Shown here one piece after another: positions 53,589-63,193 of a DNA stretch of 64,000 bases. The notes beneath the pieces were generated by a model, which worked only from the letters and a program-made list of their open reading frames with translations, did no database searches and was not told where the DNA came from. Origin of the DNA: Gammaproteobacteria bacterium. GTDB lineage: Bacteria; Pseudomonadota; Gammaproteobacteria; Magnimaribacterales; AG-339-G14. The DNA lies in NCBI GenBank assembly GCA_003331625.1, contig QOPF01000004.1:1-64000 (forward strand), read 5' to 3'. Position 1 is the first letter of the stretch, and the number at the start of each line of letters is the position of its first letter. Both the position numbers and the translations under genes were made by a program.

Positions 53589-53999
53589 TCAATTTAAGCT
53601 TAATTTTGCATTATTTCTGATTTTATTCTTTAAAAACCAATCTTTTGGTAATTCCAAGGCATATTTAGCAGGTTCTGAAGAACATACAGATTTAGTAGAT
53701 TTTGGAAATAAATTTTTCATTTCAATCAAACTCATATCTTCTCGAAAGAATCCGAGATCTAATGGAATAAAAGTATTTTTCATCCACATGCATCTTTTTT
53801 CTTCTTTTTTCCAAATAAATAGCATTCCATCAATATCAGTTAGTTTCCTTCTATACATTAGACCTTTGGCCTTCTCAGCTTTTGTTAGAGCTAATTCTAC
53901 GCATAAATCGACCTTCCCAATAGAAATGGGTTTGCATTCTTCTTTATCATTTGCATATGAAATAGAAATGAAAAATAAGAGAGCGAATAAGTTAATCAA
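53589..53999 (-). CDS. DUF192-family secreted protein
   Basis: A 136-residue protein with a signal peptide ([15 protein letters not shown]) and the DUF192 domain: [48 protein letters not shown] and [13 protein letters not shown]. The domain is a small beta-barrel of unknown function, usually periplasmic here. It sits between rpe and trpE, overlapping rpe by 8 bases and touching trpE, where many gammaproteobacteria have gph. Confidence 0.9.
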   Translation of the reverse strand: MINLFALLFFISISYANDKEECKPISIGKVDLCVELALTKAEKAKGLMYRRKLTDIDGMLFIWKKEEKRCMWMKNTFIPLDLGFFREDMSLIEMKNLFPKSTKSVCSSEPAKYALELPKDWFLKNKIRNNAKLSLN

Positions 54000-54660
54000 T
54001 TAAAGACTTAAATTTTGTGATTGTATCTTTATAATTTTCTTCATTAAAAATTGCTGATCCAGCAACAAAAGTATCCGCACCAGATTCTGAAATCTTAGAT
54101 ATATTATCTACTTTTACTCCTCCATCTATTTCTAACCTTATTTTTTTATTTAAATCATCAATGGTTTTACGAAGCTCTGAAATCTTATCAAGTACTTCAG
54201 GGATAAAAGCTTGTCCGCCAAAACCTGGAAAGACGCTCATCAATAAAACCATATATAAATCTTCAATATATGGATTTAGGACGTCAAGAGAAATATCAGG
54301 GTTTACAACTAAACCAGGTTTACAGCCTAAATCTGAAATAAGCGATAGAGATTTTTCAGGATCTTTTGAAGCTTCTGGATGAAATGTTATGGATGACGCT
54401 CCTGCGTCTGCAAACATTTTAATTAGATCGTCTACTGGTTCTACCATCAGATGAACATCTAGATGATTTTCAATTCCATAGTCTCTTAAAGATTTACAAA
54501 CCATAGGTCCAATAGTTAGATTCGGGACAAAGTGGTTATCCATGACATCAAAATGAATCCATTCGGCACCGGCTTCTAATACATTTTCGACTTCTTTGCC
54601 TAAATTAGCAAAATCAGCAGAGAGAATTGATGGAGCGATAATATTATTTTGTTTTGCCAT
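53992..54660 (-). CDS. rpe: Ribulose-phosphate 3-epimerase
   Basis: Rpe interconverts ribulose-5-phosphate and xylulose-5-phosphate. The 222-residue TIM barrel has [34 protein letters not shown] with metal ligands, [19 protein letters not shown] and LEIDGGV. The start overlaps murU by 17 bases. rpe before trpE is a usual gammaproteobacterial order (rpe-gph-trpE). Confidence 0.97.
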   Translation of the reverse strand: MAKQNNIIAPSILSADFANLGKEVENVLEAGAEWIHFDVMDNHFVPNLTIGPMVCKSLRDYGIENHLDVHLMVEPVDDLIKMFADAGASSITFHPEASKDPEKSLSLISDLGCKPGLVVNPDISLDVLNPYIEDLYMVLLMSVFPGFGGQAFIPEVLDKISELRKTIDDLNKKIRLEIDGGVKVDNISKISESGADTFVAGSAIFNEENYKDTITKFKSLID

Positions 54661-55441
54661 ATACTTTTAAAAGAGATTCTACTTTTTTTACATCTTCCTG
54701 AGTATTAATATTTATAAAAATACCCTGTTCAAATTGTTCTTCTTTATAGTTCTCAAGGTATATCTCACCGGTGACTAAATTATTTGAAGCAGCGCTAAAA
54801 AGGTAATCGCGCCAAAGTTCTATGGGGGCTGAAATTGAAGAATCCTGAATTAAAAGAGGATTGATAATTGAAATCCCTGAATAGGTAAAGCCCTCTATAC
54901 CCAATGCTGAATCATATGGCTTAATGAATTGGGGATAATTACCAAAATTATTCTTTGAATTAGAATTTATAAAATAAAAATCTGAATTTTTACCTTTGAA
55001 TCTAAAATCATCAGAATATCCAATTGCAAGTAAATGTGCTGCAATTACCCGATCAGATAAATTAAAGTTTTCACTCCAGTCTTGTTTAATTAGATCAACA
55101 AAAGAATAATTTGTATAAATATCTCCTGATATCAACAGAAAAGGATCTGTGCCTATTAATTCTTTTGCTTTTAAAAGTGCTCCACCGGTACCCATTATTT
55201 CTATTTCTTTAGAAACAGAAATTTGCATCTCAAAGAATTTGTTATCAATTAAATATTTTTCTACCTCCTCTGTTTTATGATGGAGATTAATAATTACCTC
55301 ATCAATTCCTGCTAGTTTTAAGTTTTTTAAGTGCCTTTCTAGAAGAGTTTCGCCATTTATTTGCATCAGGCATTTTGGCTTGTCTTTTGTTAGGGAGCCC
55401 ATTCTTGATCCAAACCCTGCGCATAAGATGAAGGCTTTCAT
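54644..55441 (-). CDS. murU: N-acetylmuramate-1-phosphate uridylyltransferase (MurU-like nucleotidyltransferase)
   Basis: MurU makes UDP-MurNAc from MurNAc-1-P, part of peptidoglycan sugar recycling that bypasses fosfomycin-sensitive MurA. The 265-residue protein has [24 protein letters not shown] (G-x-G-x-R/K-M nucleotide-binding signature), a [12 protein letters not shown] metal site and a C-terminal region ending [12 protein letters not shown]. The adjacent kinase (amgK) and divergent lptD are as in Pseudomonas, which argues for MurU over a generic sugar nucleotidyltransferase. It overlaps its kinase by four bases. Confidence 0.88.
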   Translation of the reverse strand: MKAFILCAGFGSRMGSLTKDKPKCLMQINGETLLERHLKNLKLAGIDEVIINLHHKTEEVEKYLIDNKFFEMQISVSKEIEIMGTGGALLKAKELIGTDPFLLISGDIYTNYSFVDLIKQDWSENFNLSDRVIAAHLLAIGYSDDFRFKGKNSDFYFINSNSKNNFGNYPQFIKPYDSALGIEGFTYSGISIINPLLIQDSSISAPIELWRDYLFSAASNNLVTGEIYLENYKEEQFEQGIFININTQEDVKKVESLLKVYGKTK

Positions 55442-56406
55442 TTTATTATCTTAAGAAAATTTGAAAAATCTTTTAATTCTTCATATGAACTCATCGATTC
55501 GATGAGATAATTTAAAATGACCGGAAAATCTTTCAATCTATCTTTTCTATTTAGAGTAGAAGAAACTTGAGAAAGTTTTCCTAAGATTCTTATTTGTCTT
55601 TGCATTGCACATATTTCGATATCCTCTTTTAATTTTTTTAAAGAAGAAACCTTTATATTCGAGTTATTTTTTAAGTAATAGTTCAACCACTCATCGATCT
55701 GACTTTTACTCCATTCCATATAAAGATCTTTCGTTATTGAAGCTAAATCAATAGCATAAGGAGCTATCATGGCATCTTGGAAATCCAAGACTCCTGTTTT
55801 TGAGGATTCAAGATAAATTAGATTTCTAGTTTCAAAGTCATAATGTGATATGCACAATTGCATGTCATAAAATTTTTTCAAAATAAAATCATATCCTTCA
55901 TTGATAATTTGAAATGGTATTTTTTTATCTTCTATCCCAAGGTGTTTCTTACAAAAAAATTCAATAAATAATTCTTTATTTAACAGAGATTTTTTTGAAT
56001 CAAACCTATCGAATATATTTTCGTTCATCTCAACACCTTGGATGAGAATCATTTGATCAATTGCTGATTTTATATATTCAGAAGCATTGTTATGATTAAT
56101 GTTAAATTGAAATAAATTATCTGAGAAATCTTCGATAATTAAATGCCCTAAGTCATCATTCCTAAAATAAATTTCTGGAACTTTTACGTTGAAAGATCTA
56201 AATACATCTGCCTTTTCACAAAAAGCATTAATACTTTCATCTATGCCGCTCGGAACATACATTAAAATAAAAGTTTTTTCTTCAGAATTAAATCTAAAAT
56301 AGTCTCTTTGGCTAGATTCTGTTCTTAATTTAGAGAAATTAAATTTTTTTTCTGTCTCGAAACAGGAACTTACCCAATAGGAGGAATCTTCAGAGACCAA
56401 ATCCAC
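55438..56406 (-). CDS. amgK: N-acetylmuramate/N-acetylglucosamine kinase (AmgK-like, APH fold)
   Basis: AmgK phosphorylates MurNAc and GlcNAc at C1 to feed MurU. The 322-residue aminoglycoside-phosphotransferase-fold protein has the catalytic CISHYDFETRNLIY (HxD...N) and metal-binding GVLDFQDAMIAPYAIDLAS. The N-lobe nucleotide-binding part shows SQRDYFRFNSEEKTFILMYV. Position next to murU is the main argument for AmgK over other APH-fold kinases. Its start lies two bases after the SDR stop. Confidence 0.86.
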   Translation of the reverse strand: MDLVSEDSSYWVSSCFETEKKFNFSKLRTESSQRDYFRFNSEEKTFILMYVPSGIDESINAFCEKADVFRSFNVKVPEIYFRNDDLGHLIIEDFSDNLFQFNINHNNASEYIKSAIDQMILIQGVEMNENIFDRFDSKKSLLNKELFIEFFCKKHLGIEDKKIPFQIINEGYDFILKKFYDMQLCISHYDFETRNLIYLESSKTGVLDFQDAMIAPYAIDLASITKDLYMEWSKSQIDEWLNYYLKNNSNIKVSSLKKLKEDIEICAMQRQIRILGKLSQVSSTLNRKDRLKDFPVILNYLIESMSSYEELKDFSNFLKIIK

Positions 56407-56408
56407 TT

Positions 56409-57269
56409 CTAACTATTCTTCGCAGCATCCGGCGGAGGGATGTTGTCAGGAACAAAGAAATCTGGAGCTAATTGGGAAAAAGGAACTTCAGCATATTTTG
56501 AAAAATCTGTGACTCCATTATCAGCAAGTAGATTATCGTCTATACAAAAATTACCAGTAAATTCTTTTGAATCCTTGGTAAGAATTACATAGGCAGCATC
56601 AGCCATAATCTCTGGAGTTCTCGAAACCTTAACTAATTCCTCTCCGCCTAATATATTTTTCACAGCAGCTGTTGCAATGGCTGTTCTTGGCCATAATGCA
56701 TTAACTGCAATTCCTTTTTCTTTAAATTCTTCTGCCATTCCTAAAACACAGAGGCTCATTCCAAATTTTGCTATCGAATATGCGACATGATTTGAAAACC
56801 ATTTTGAATTCATATCTAGAGGTGGAGATAAATTTAATATATGTGGATTTTCTGATTTTAGCAGATAGGGAATACATTTTTTTGAAGTCAAAAAGGTTCC
56901 TCTAGCATTTATTTGATTCATTAAATCGTACCTTTTCATATCTGTTTGAAGAGTATTTGTTAATTGTATTGCACTGGCATTATTCACGCATATGTCTATG
57001 CCTCCAAAATGATCGGCACCATTTTTTACAGCTGTTTCTAATTGATCTTCATACCTAACATCACACAATACTGGGAAAGCTTTTCCTCCAGCTTTTTCAA
57101 TTTCATCCGCGGCGGTATAAATCGTTCCTGGAAGCTTTGGATGGGGCTCTGCTGTTTTAGCTGCTAAAATTATATTAGCTCCATCTTGCGCAGCCCTTTT
57201 TGCTATTGCTAATCCTATGCCCCTAGATGCACCTGAAATAAATAAAGTTTTATTCGTTAAATTACTCAT
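56409..57269 (-). CDS. Short-chain dehydrogenase/reductase, HSDL2-like
   Basis: The 286-residue SDR has the cofactor motif FISGASRGIGLAIAKR, NNASAIQL, the serine in LNLSPPLDM and the catalytic YSIAK. The PPLDM/PPLN-type active site and long C-terminus (to about 285) resemble HSDL2 and similar oxidoreductases of lipid metabolism. The substrate is unknown. It is first in the minus-strand unit that runs through amgK, murU and rpe to the trp genes. It starts 80 bases from divergent lptD. Confidence 0.88.
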   Translation of the reverse strand: MSNLTNKTLFISGASRGIGLAIAKRAAQDGANIILAAKTAEPHPKLPGTIYTAADEIEKAGGKAFPVLCDVRYEDQLETAVKNGADHFGGIDICVNNASAIQLTNTLQTDMKRYDLMNQINARGTFLTSKKCIPYLLKSENPHILNLSPPLDMNSKWFSNHVAYSIAKFGMSLCVLGMAEEFKEKGIAVNALWPRTAIATAAVKNILGGEELVKVSRTPEIMADAAYVILTKDSKEFTGNFCIDDNLLADNGVTDFSKYAEVPFSQLAPDFFVPDNIPPPDAAKNS

Positions 57270-57349
57270 GTTTGTTCCCTCAAAATAATTATTTTAAACA
57301 GAATATAAATTCTGTATATCTCTAAAATTAAATTATATAAAAGGTTAAA

Positions 57350-59407
57350 ATGAAAGACTTGAATAAACAATTTTCTCTTATCCTTTTATACGCTCTTTTA
57401 TTTCAGGGATTATACGCTGTAGAAATTGAATTTAATGCAGATAAAACTTTGCTAGATTCAAAGAAAGAAATTCTTGAGTTGGAAGGAAATGTCTCTTTGA
57501 AATATCAGGCTTTAATCTTTGAAGCAGATAAAATTTTTTTTGATAAAAAAAATGATATGTTTTCTGGAAATGAGCTTAAGTTTTCTTCACTAGATAATTT
57601 TTTTTATGGTGCAGCGAATATTGTTGAATTTTCAAAAACTAAATTAACACTGAAAGAGGTTGAATTTTCTACCTGTCCCTGTGAAGAAAAAATTTGGTGG
57701 ATTGAATCCGATGAAGTTAGCTTCAATAACGAAGAGAAGATAGTCTCTTCAATAAATAGCAAAATAGTTGTCCAAGGAAATACTCTTGCCTATCTTAGAA
57801 AGGCTAATTTTCCAATTAGCTCTGAAAGAAAAAGTGGCATTCTTCTTCCTGAAATTGCCATAAATGAAAGATCTGGACTTGATATAAAAGTACCCGTTTA
57901 TATCAACTTAAGAGAGAATCTAGATTTAACAATTGAGCCTAGAATAATGACCCAAAGAGGCTATGGTTTAACAAATGAACTTAGGTATCTTGGAAAGAAT
58001 CATAATGGTTTTTTTAATTCTTCCTTCCTACAAGACGATAAAGAATCTTTTCAAGTGTTAGAAACGGATAATTTGAGATGGTCCTTTAATTTTCTTCATC
58101 AACAAAGGCTTAATAAATCAACTTTTTTTGAGACTAATACTTCTTCAACGAGTGATCCTTTCTATCTTACCGATTTGGGTGGTTTTATGAGCGGTCTTTC
58201 GAGAACTTTATACTTACCTCAGCAAGCTTCTCTTTCATATTTTAAAAAAGATTTTTCAATGCGTCTTGACCTGAACTCTTTTAAATTAACGAATCCTCTT
58301 GCTGTGAATCAATTTCAAAGATTACCGGGTTTAAAATTAAATTATTTTTTTAATAAAAATAATTTTAAGCTCGTACTCAATTCAGATATTGCATATTTTA
58401 ACAAAGGGGGTTCATTTAGAAATAATGAGAAAGAGTCCCTATCAAGAGTCTTGTTCAACCCAAAAGCCTCATATTTATATAATCAAAAAAACTATTTTTT
58501 AGAATCTAGTATTTCATTGCTCTACCAATTTAAAAATCATCAGGGAAATAAAAATACAGAACTTTCTCCGCTTTTCGAATTAAATAATTCTTTGAAATTT
58601 TTTAAATTATCTAAAACAACAAAGATTATTTTAGAACCATATATCAATGTTGCTTTTTCAGATCAAAAAAAAATAATAAATAAATTGAAGATTGATTCAG
58701 GATTAAGATTTAATCCGTTCAAACATAAACAACAATTTGGCAGCTTATTTTTAAGCAACCAAAAAGACATCATGATTGGCACGAAACTAACTCATACAGA
58801 TAAAGCCAATAATCACTTTAAGTTTGAAATAGCAAAATTGTCTACTTTAGGTCAAAAAATTCTTTTTATTGAAGAAAAAAGAATAGATTTACCCGAACCT
58901 TTTTCTTTGAAACTAAAATATAAAACAAATAATGGAATTATTTTTAAGTCCCATCTTTCGTTAGATAGCAAAAATAACTTTAATTTAACCTCAAACTCTA
59001 TCAGCCTAAATTTCAATAAGTATAAGATATTAATAGGTCATTATTTTGCTAGAAATATAGAAATATATAATTTAAATAATAATTCTTTAGAACAAAAAAA
59101 AATAAATTCATTTGAATTTTCTGCAAGTGTACATCTTGCTAAAAATTGGAGCGGAGGATTTAAATTTATAAATGATCTAGAACAAAAAAAGAATGTAAAT
59201 AGTGTACTTTCAATAGATTATGAAAATAAGGGCATGGTGGTAGGACTTGCCTACATGAAATCTTTAGAGCTTGATTGGGTAAGTATTTTGGAAAATGATA
59301 CGTTTAAAGATTATCATAAAGATAGGTTTAGATTGTTTTTTGAACTCAAAGGTCTTGGTTCAATTGGAAAGCCAAAAGAGAGTTATTTAAAAAGAAGAAA
59401 CTTATGA
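57350..59407 (+). CDS. lptD: LPS-assembly protein LptD with few cysteines
   Basis: LptD with LptE inserts lipopolysaccharide into the outer leaflet of the outer membrane. The 685-residue protein has a signal peptide ending near LYAVEIEF, an OstA-like N-terminal domain (ILELEGNVSLKYQALIFEADKIFF), then a long barrel with aromatic-rich strands. E. coli LptD needs four cysteines in two interdomain disulfides. This protein has only two, together as CPC near residue 110, and the C-terminal CC pair is replaced (ENKGMVVGLAYM). It starts the canonical lptD-surA-pdxA-rsmA-apaH unit, overlapping surA by four bases, and is divergent from the amgK-murU side. Confidence 0.94.
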   Translation: MKDLNKQFSLILLYALLFQGLYAVEIEFNADKTLLDSKKEILELEGNVSLKYQALIFEADKIFFDKKNDMFSGNELKFSSLDNFFYGAANIVEFSKTKLTLKEVEFSTCPCEEKIWWIESDEVSFNNEEKIVSSINSKIVVQGNTLAYLRKANFPISSERKSGILLPEIAINERSGLDIKVPVYINLRENLDLTIEPRIMTQRGYGLTNELRYLGKNHNGFFNSSFLQDDKESFQVLETDNLRWSFNFLHQQRLNKSTFFETNTSSTSDPFYLTDLGGFMSGLSRTLYLPQQASLSYFKKDFSMRLDLNSFKLTNPLAVNQFQRLPGLKLNYFFNKNNFKLVLNSDIAYFNKGGSFRNNEKESLSRVLFNPKASYLYNQKNYFLESSISLLYQFKNHQGNKNTELSPLFELNNSLKFFKLSKTTKIILEPYINVAFSDQKKIINKLKIDSGLRFNPFKHKQQFGSLFLSNQKDIMIGTKLTHTDKANNHFKFEIAKLSTLGQKILFIEEKRIDLPEPFSLKLKYKTNNGIIFKSHLSLDSKNNFNLTSNSISLNFNKYKILIGHYFARNIEIYNLNNNSLEQKKINSFEFSASVHLAKNWSGGFKFINDLEQKKNVNSVLSIDYENKGMVVGLAYMKSLELDWVSILENDTFKDYHKDRFRLFFELKGLGSIGKPKESYLKRRNL

Positions 59408-60666
59408 AAATTTATTTATTAATCCTTTGCCTTTTTGCAAAAGTCATTTACTCGGAAGTCAATTTTATTGATCGTATTGCTATTATTGTTGACGAGGGAA
59501 TTATCATGGAATCTCAATTAAATGATGCGCTTGAAAATACAATAACTAATTTCAAAGCTAGTGGTGACACGCTGCCGCCGGAGGATATTTTATTCAATAA
59601 AGTTGCTGAGAGATTAATTATGGATGAAATTCTTTTACAAAAAGCAGATAGATTTGGAATAAGAATTAGTGATCAAGAGCTCAATGAATCTTTAAATTTA
59701 TTTGCTGAACAAGATGGTTTAACTTTACAAGAATTTAGAAAAAAAATAGAAGAAAGTAATAACTCTTTCAAAGATTTTAGAGAAGCAATGAAAAAAGAAA
59801 TGATCTTAAGAAGAGTTCAATCTGGACTTGTTGGGCCTAAAATAATTATTTCAGATCAAGAACTACAAAATTATATAAACTCAGCGGAAGGTCTCAGTTT
59901 GATTTCAATAGAGTATAAAATTAATCAAATACTTTTGAAAAGCAATGCCGCTAATAATGAAGAAAATATAGTCAAAGCAACAAAGATTATTGAAGAAATT
60001 AAAAATAATCTTTCCTTTTTGGAAGCAATTGAAAAATATTCTGATCTTTACGATGGTGACACAAACGGAAACTTAGGATGGAGACTAAAATCTGAGGTGC
60101 CCAGTTTATTTATAGAGCACATATCTAGAATGAATAAGAATGATGTTCATGGCCCCATAAAAAGTGGTGCTGGCATACACATTATCGAGCTTGAAGACAT
60201 TAAAGGTGAGACCATAAAAACTGAACCTCAGTCTCTTGTTCAGCACATTTTAATTAAAGAGTCAGAAATTAGGAGTGAAAAGCAAGCAGAAGACCTGATT
60301 AATAGTTTGTACGAAAGAGCAAATAATGGAGAGGAAATAGAAATATTAGCTAGAGTTTATTCTGATGATCCTGGCTCGAAACTTGATGGAGGTAAATTAG
60401 ATTGGGCCCCATCGGGAGTCTATGATAAAAAATTTGAAGAAGTGATGAATGACTCCAAAATTAATATTCTCAGTAAGCCCTTCAAAAGTAGCTTTGGATG
60501 GCATGTATTGAAAGTATTAGATAGAAGAGAAAAAAATATTTCTGATGACCTTTTAAAAGATAAGGCTTATGGAATTTTATTTCAAAGAAAATACAGAGAA
60601 CAACTTCAAAATACTCTTGAAGAAATAAGGTCAGAAGCTTTTGTAGATATTAAAATTTCTTCATGA
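59404..60666 (+). CDS. surA: Periplasmic chaperone / peptidyl-prolyl isomerase SurA
   Basis: SurA escorts unfolded outer-membrane proteins, including LptD, through the periplasm. The 420-residue protein has a signal peptide (KIYLLILCLFAKVIYS), the N-terminal chaperone domain with VDEGIIMESQLNDAL, then two parvulin-type PPIase domains (about residues 170-275 and 280-380: SLISIEYKINQILLKS and QSLVQHILIKESE with GGKLDWAPSGVYDKKFEE). Length is normal for SurA. Both ends overlap neighbours by four bases. Confidence 0.96.
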   Translation: MKIYLLILCLFAKVIYSEVNFIDRIAIIVDEGIIMESQLNDALENTITNFKASGDTLPPEDILFNKVAERLIMDEILLQKADRFGIRISDQELNESLNLFAEQDGLTLQEFRKKIEESNNSFKDFREAMKKEMILRRVQSGLVGPKIIISDQELQNYINSAEGLSLISIEYKINQILLKSNAANNEENIVKATKIIEEIKNNLSFLEAIEKYSDLYDGDTNGNLGWRLKSEVPSLFIEHISRMNKNDVHGPIKSGAGIHIIELEDIKGETIKTEPQSLVQHILIKESEIRSEKQAEDLINSLYERANNGEEIEILARVYSDDPGSKLDGGKLDWAPSGVYDKKFEEVMNDSKINILSKPFKSSFGWHVLKVLDRREKNISDDLLKDKAYGILFQRKYREQLQNTLEEIRSEAFVDIKISS

Positions 60667-61607
60667 CCAAAATTTGTATTTCGCCAGGCGATCCTGCTGG
60701 TATTGGTCCCGAAATAACATTAAAAGCCCTTGCTATAAATAAAAATATTCAAAAAGAATTTATCCTTCTAGGAGATGGCAACTTCTTTGAAGACCTTATA
60801 AAAGACCTCAATCTAGATTTAACTCTCATAGAAGAAGGATCCTTAGGATCAGGAATTAGTTTTAGACACTTTCCTCTTAGCAATGAAGTTAAGCTTGGAA
60901 AACCTGATTTGGCTAATGCAAATTATGTTATTGAAGTTTTATCTTATGGTGCTTTGGGATGTCTGAGTAAAAAATTTAAAGGTCTTATTACTGGACCAAT
61001 CAATAAAGAATTAATTAATCGATCAGGATTTGAGTTTTCTGGTCATACTGAATTTCTTGCAGATATTTCAAATGTAAAAAAGGTTGTCATGCTATTAATG
61101 AATGAGAAGCTAAAAATTGCTCTTCTTACTACTCATATTCCATTATCTGAAGTGCCTTCAAAAGTTACCCAAAAAAATCTTCAAGATACGGTAGAGATAA
61201 TCTCATATGAACTAGAAAATACTTGGAAGGTTAAAAATCCTGCAATTTGTTTATTGGGTTTGAATCCTCATGCTGGAGAAGGAGGTTATCTAGGTGAAGA
61301 AGAAGAGGAAATATTGAAACCCTTCATAAAGTCTTCAAAAAGAAATTTATATGGTCCAATTTCGGCAGATACGGCATTCATTGAAAACAACATATCAAAA
61401 TATGATATTTTTTTAGCTATGTTTCATGACCAAGGTTTGCCAGTCATCAAATCTATGGGTTTTGGTAAAACTCTAAACATAACCTTGGGCCTTCCTTTTT
61501 TTAGAATTTCGGTTGACCATGGAACAGCTTACGAAATTGCAGGTCAGAATATTGCTGATTTTTCTAGCATGAACGAAGCATTGAAAGTTTCTTTTTCTCT
61601 TATTTAA
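60663..61607 (+). CDS. pdxA: 4-hydroxythreonine-4-phosphate dehydrogenase
   Basis: PdxA oxidises 4-phosphohydroxythreonine in the DXP-dependent pyridoxal phosphate pathway. The 314 residues show CISPGDPAGIGPEITLKA, GPINKELINRSGFEFSGHTE and AMFHDQGLPVIK with metal-binding histidines. Length is normal. It overlaps surA by four bases and precedes rsmA by one base; such order is conserved in gammaproteobacteria. Confidence 0.97.
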   Translation: MTKICISPGDPAGIGPEITLKALAINKNIQKEFILLGDGNFFEDLIKDLNLDLTLIEEGSLGSGISFRHFPLSNEVKLGKPDLANANYVIEVLSYGALGCLSKKFKGLITGPINKELINRSGFEFSGHTEFLADISNVKKVVMLLMNEKLKIALLTTHIPLSEVPSKVTQKNLQDTVEIISYELENTWKVKNPAICLLGLNPHAGEGGYLGEEEEEILKPFIKSSKRNLYGPISADTAFIENNISKYDIFLAMFHDQGLPVIKSMGFGKTLNITLGLPFFRISVDHGTAYEIAGQNIADFSSMNEALKVSFSLI

Positions 61608-61608
61608 A

Positions 61609-62385
61609 ATGCAACCAAAAAAAAGGTTTGGGCAGAATTTTTTACAAGATAAACAAATTTTAAGTGAGCTTACGAATTGCTTGAAAATCTTACCTCAAGA
61701 TAAGTTTCTAGAAATAGGCCCTGGAAAAGGAGACTTTACTGAAAATATATTAAATCTATGTAACAACTATCACGGTATTGAAATAGATAAAGATTTATTT
61801 AAATTACTTGAAAATAAATTTAAAAATAAAAATTCAATATTTCACAACGAAGATATTCTTAAATTTGAAGCAGAAAAATTATTCAATAAAAGCAAGTTTC
61901 GTATCGTGGGAAATATTCCTTACAATATTTCTAGTCCTTTGTTGGATTGGTGTGAGCAACGCTATGAAATGATTTCCGATATGCACTTTATGCTGCAAAA
62001 GGAATTTGCTTTAAGGTGTTCTGGAAATGAAAATACTTCATCATATGGTCGGCTAAGTGTAATTTGTAACTACTTATACGATATGGAGATTTTAAAAGAA
62101 GTTGATAAATCTTTTTTTTCTCCTCAGCCAAAAGTAGATAGTCTTTTTGTAAGATTTACTCCCAAAAAAAATACTTATTTACCAGGGGAATTAAATAACT
62201 TAAAAATAATTACAAGAATTTTATTCAATAAAAAAAGAAAAAAAATATCTAACTCTTTAAGTGACATTTTTGATAAAAAATCTCTTGAAAATCTCGAAAT
62301 AAATATAAATTTAGATTTAAGACCAGATGAATTATCTTTAGATAAATATTTACATTTAGCGTCTCAATTGGAAGAAAATGCCTAA
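61609..62385 (+). CDS. rsmA: 16S rRNA dimethyladenosine transferase (KsgA)
   Basis: RsmA dimethylates A1518 and A1519 in the 16S rRNA 3' helix, a checkpoint of 30S assembly. The 258-residue SAM enzyme has KKRFGQNFLQDKQIL, the SAM motif EIGPGKGDFTENIL, and the catalytic NIPYN in GNIPYNISSPLL. C-terminal helical domain is complete. It overlaps apaH by 8 bases; apaG, usually between, is absent. Confidence 0.97.
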   Translation: MQPKKRFGQNFLQDKQILSELTNCLKILPQDKFLEIGPGKGDFTENILNLCNNYHGIEIDKDLFKLLENKFKNKNSIFHNEDILKFEAEKLFNKSKFRIVGNIPYNISSPLLDWCEQRYEMISDMHFMLQKEFALRCSGNENTSSYGRLSVICNYLYDMEILKEVDKSFFSPQPKVDSLFVRFTPKKNTYLPGELNNLKIITRILFNKKRKKISNSLSDIFDKKSLENLEININLDLRPDELSLDKYLHLASQLEENA

Positions 62386-63193
62386 TTACGCTGTAGGAGA
62401 CATCCAAGGATGCTTTTTGGAATTCAAAGAAGGCCTGAAATTAATTAAGTTTGACACTTCCCGAGATTTTTTATGGATTACTGGCGACCTCATAAACAAA
62501 GGTCCAGATTCATTAAAAGTTTTAAAGTATGTTTACGCTAACAGAAAATCAATGCATCTAGTTTTGGGTAATCATGACCTGCATTTTTTAAACTGTTTCT
62601 TTAATAAAATACCAATTGGAAAAGAGGATACATTTGATTCTTTAATGAAATATAAAAAAGTAATTAAATTAGCAAATTACCTATTAAATCAACCTTTCGT
62701 ATTTTCAAAAAAAATCTTTATTGATAAAAAAATTCAGTCGGTAGGTATGGTGCATGCTGGAATTCCATTAGATATGTCTCTAAAAAAAGTTGAAATTTTA
62801 TCAAGGCTCATAAAAATGAAATTATTGTCTAACCCAAAAAAGTTTTTGAAAAGTATTTTTAAAAATGAAGAAGGATTTATTGAAGAGGTTTTTATAGATA
62901 CCGTCAATTTTTTTACTAGAGCAAGGGTAGTAAAAAGAAATGGAAAGCCGGATTTCTCTTATAAAGGAAATAAAAATAATATATCTAAGAATTCTTTTCC
63001 TTGGTTTGATAAAAAACTAAAGTTGATGGAAGATCTTGATTATCTTGTTTTTGGTCATTGGGCGGCGTTAGAAGGAAAAACGGGTGTAGAAAACATTAGG
63101 GCTTTAGATACTGGATGTTGCTGGGGAAAAGAACTAACATTTTTAAGGCTAGAAGATAAAAAAGAATTTAAAGTACAAAGTAAACAAAAATGA
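62378..63193 (+). CDS. apaH: Bis(5'-nucleosyl)-tetraphosphatase, symmetrical
   Basis: ApaH hydrolyses diadenosine tetraphosphate to two ADP and removes Np4 caps from RNA. The 271-residue metallophosphoesterase has AVGDIQGCFLEF with the first metal ligands, WITGDLINKGPDS, VLGNHDLHFL and the terminal FGHWAALEGKT with further ligands. The usual GDLVARGP is varied as GDLINKGP. Its stop overlaps the cca start by four bases. Confidence 0.95.
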   Translation: MPNYAVGDIQGCFLEFKEGLKLIKFDTSRDFLWITGDLINKGPDSLKVLKYVYANRKSMHLVLGNHDLHFLNCFFNKIPIGKEDTFDSLMKYKKVIKLANYLLNQPFVFSKKIFIDKKIQSVGMVHAGIPLDMSLKKVEILSRLIKMKLLSNPKKFLKSIFKNEEGFIEEVFIDTVNFFTRARVVKRNGKPDFSYKGNKNNISKNSFPWFDKKLKLMEDLDYLVFGHWAALEGKTGVENIRALDTGCCWGKELTFLRLEDKKEFKVQSKQK

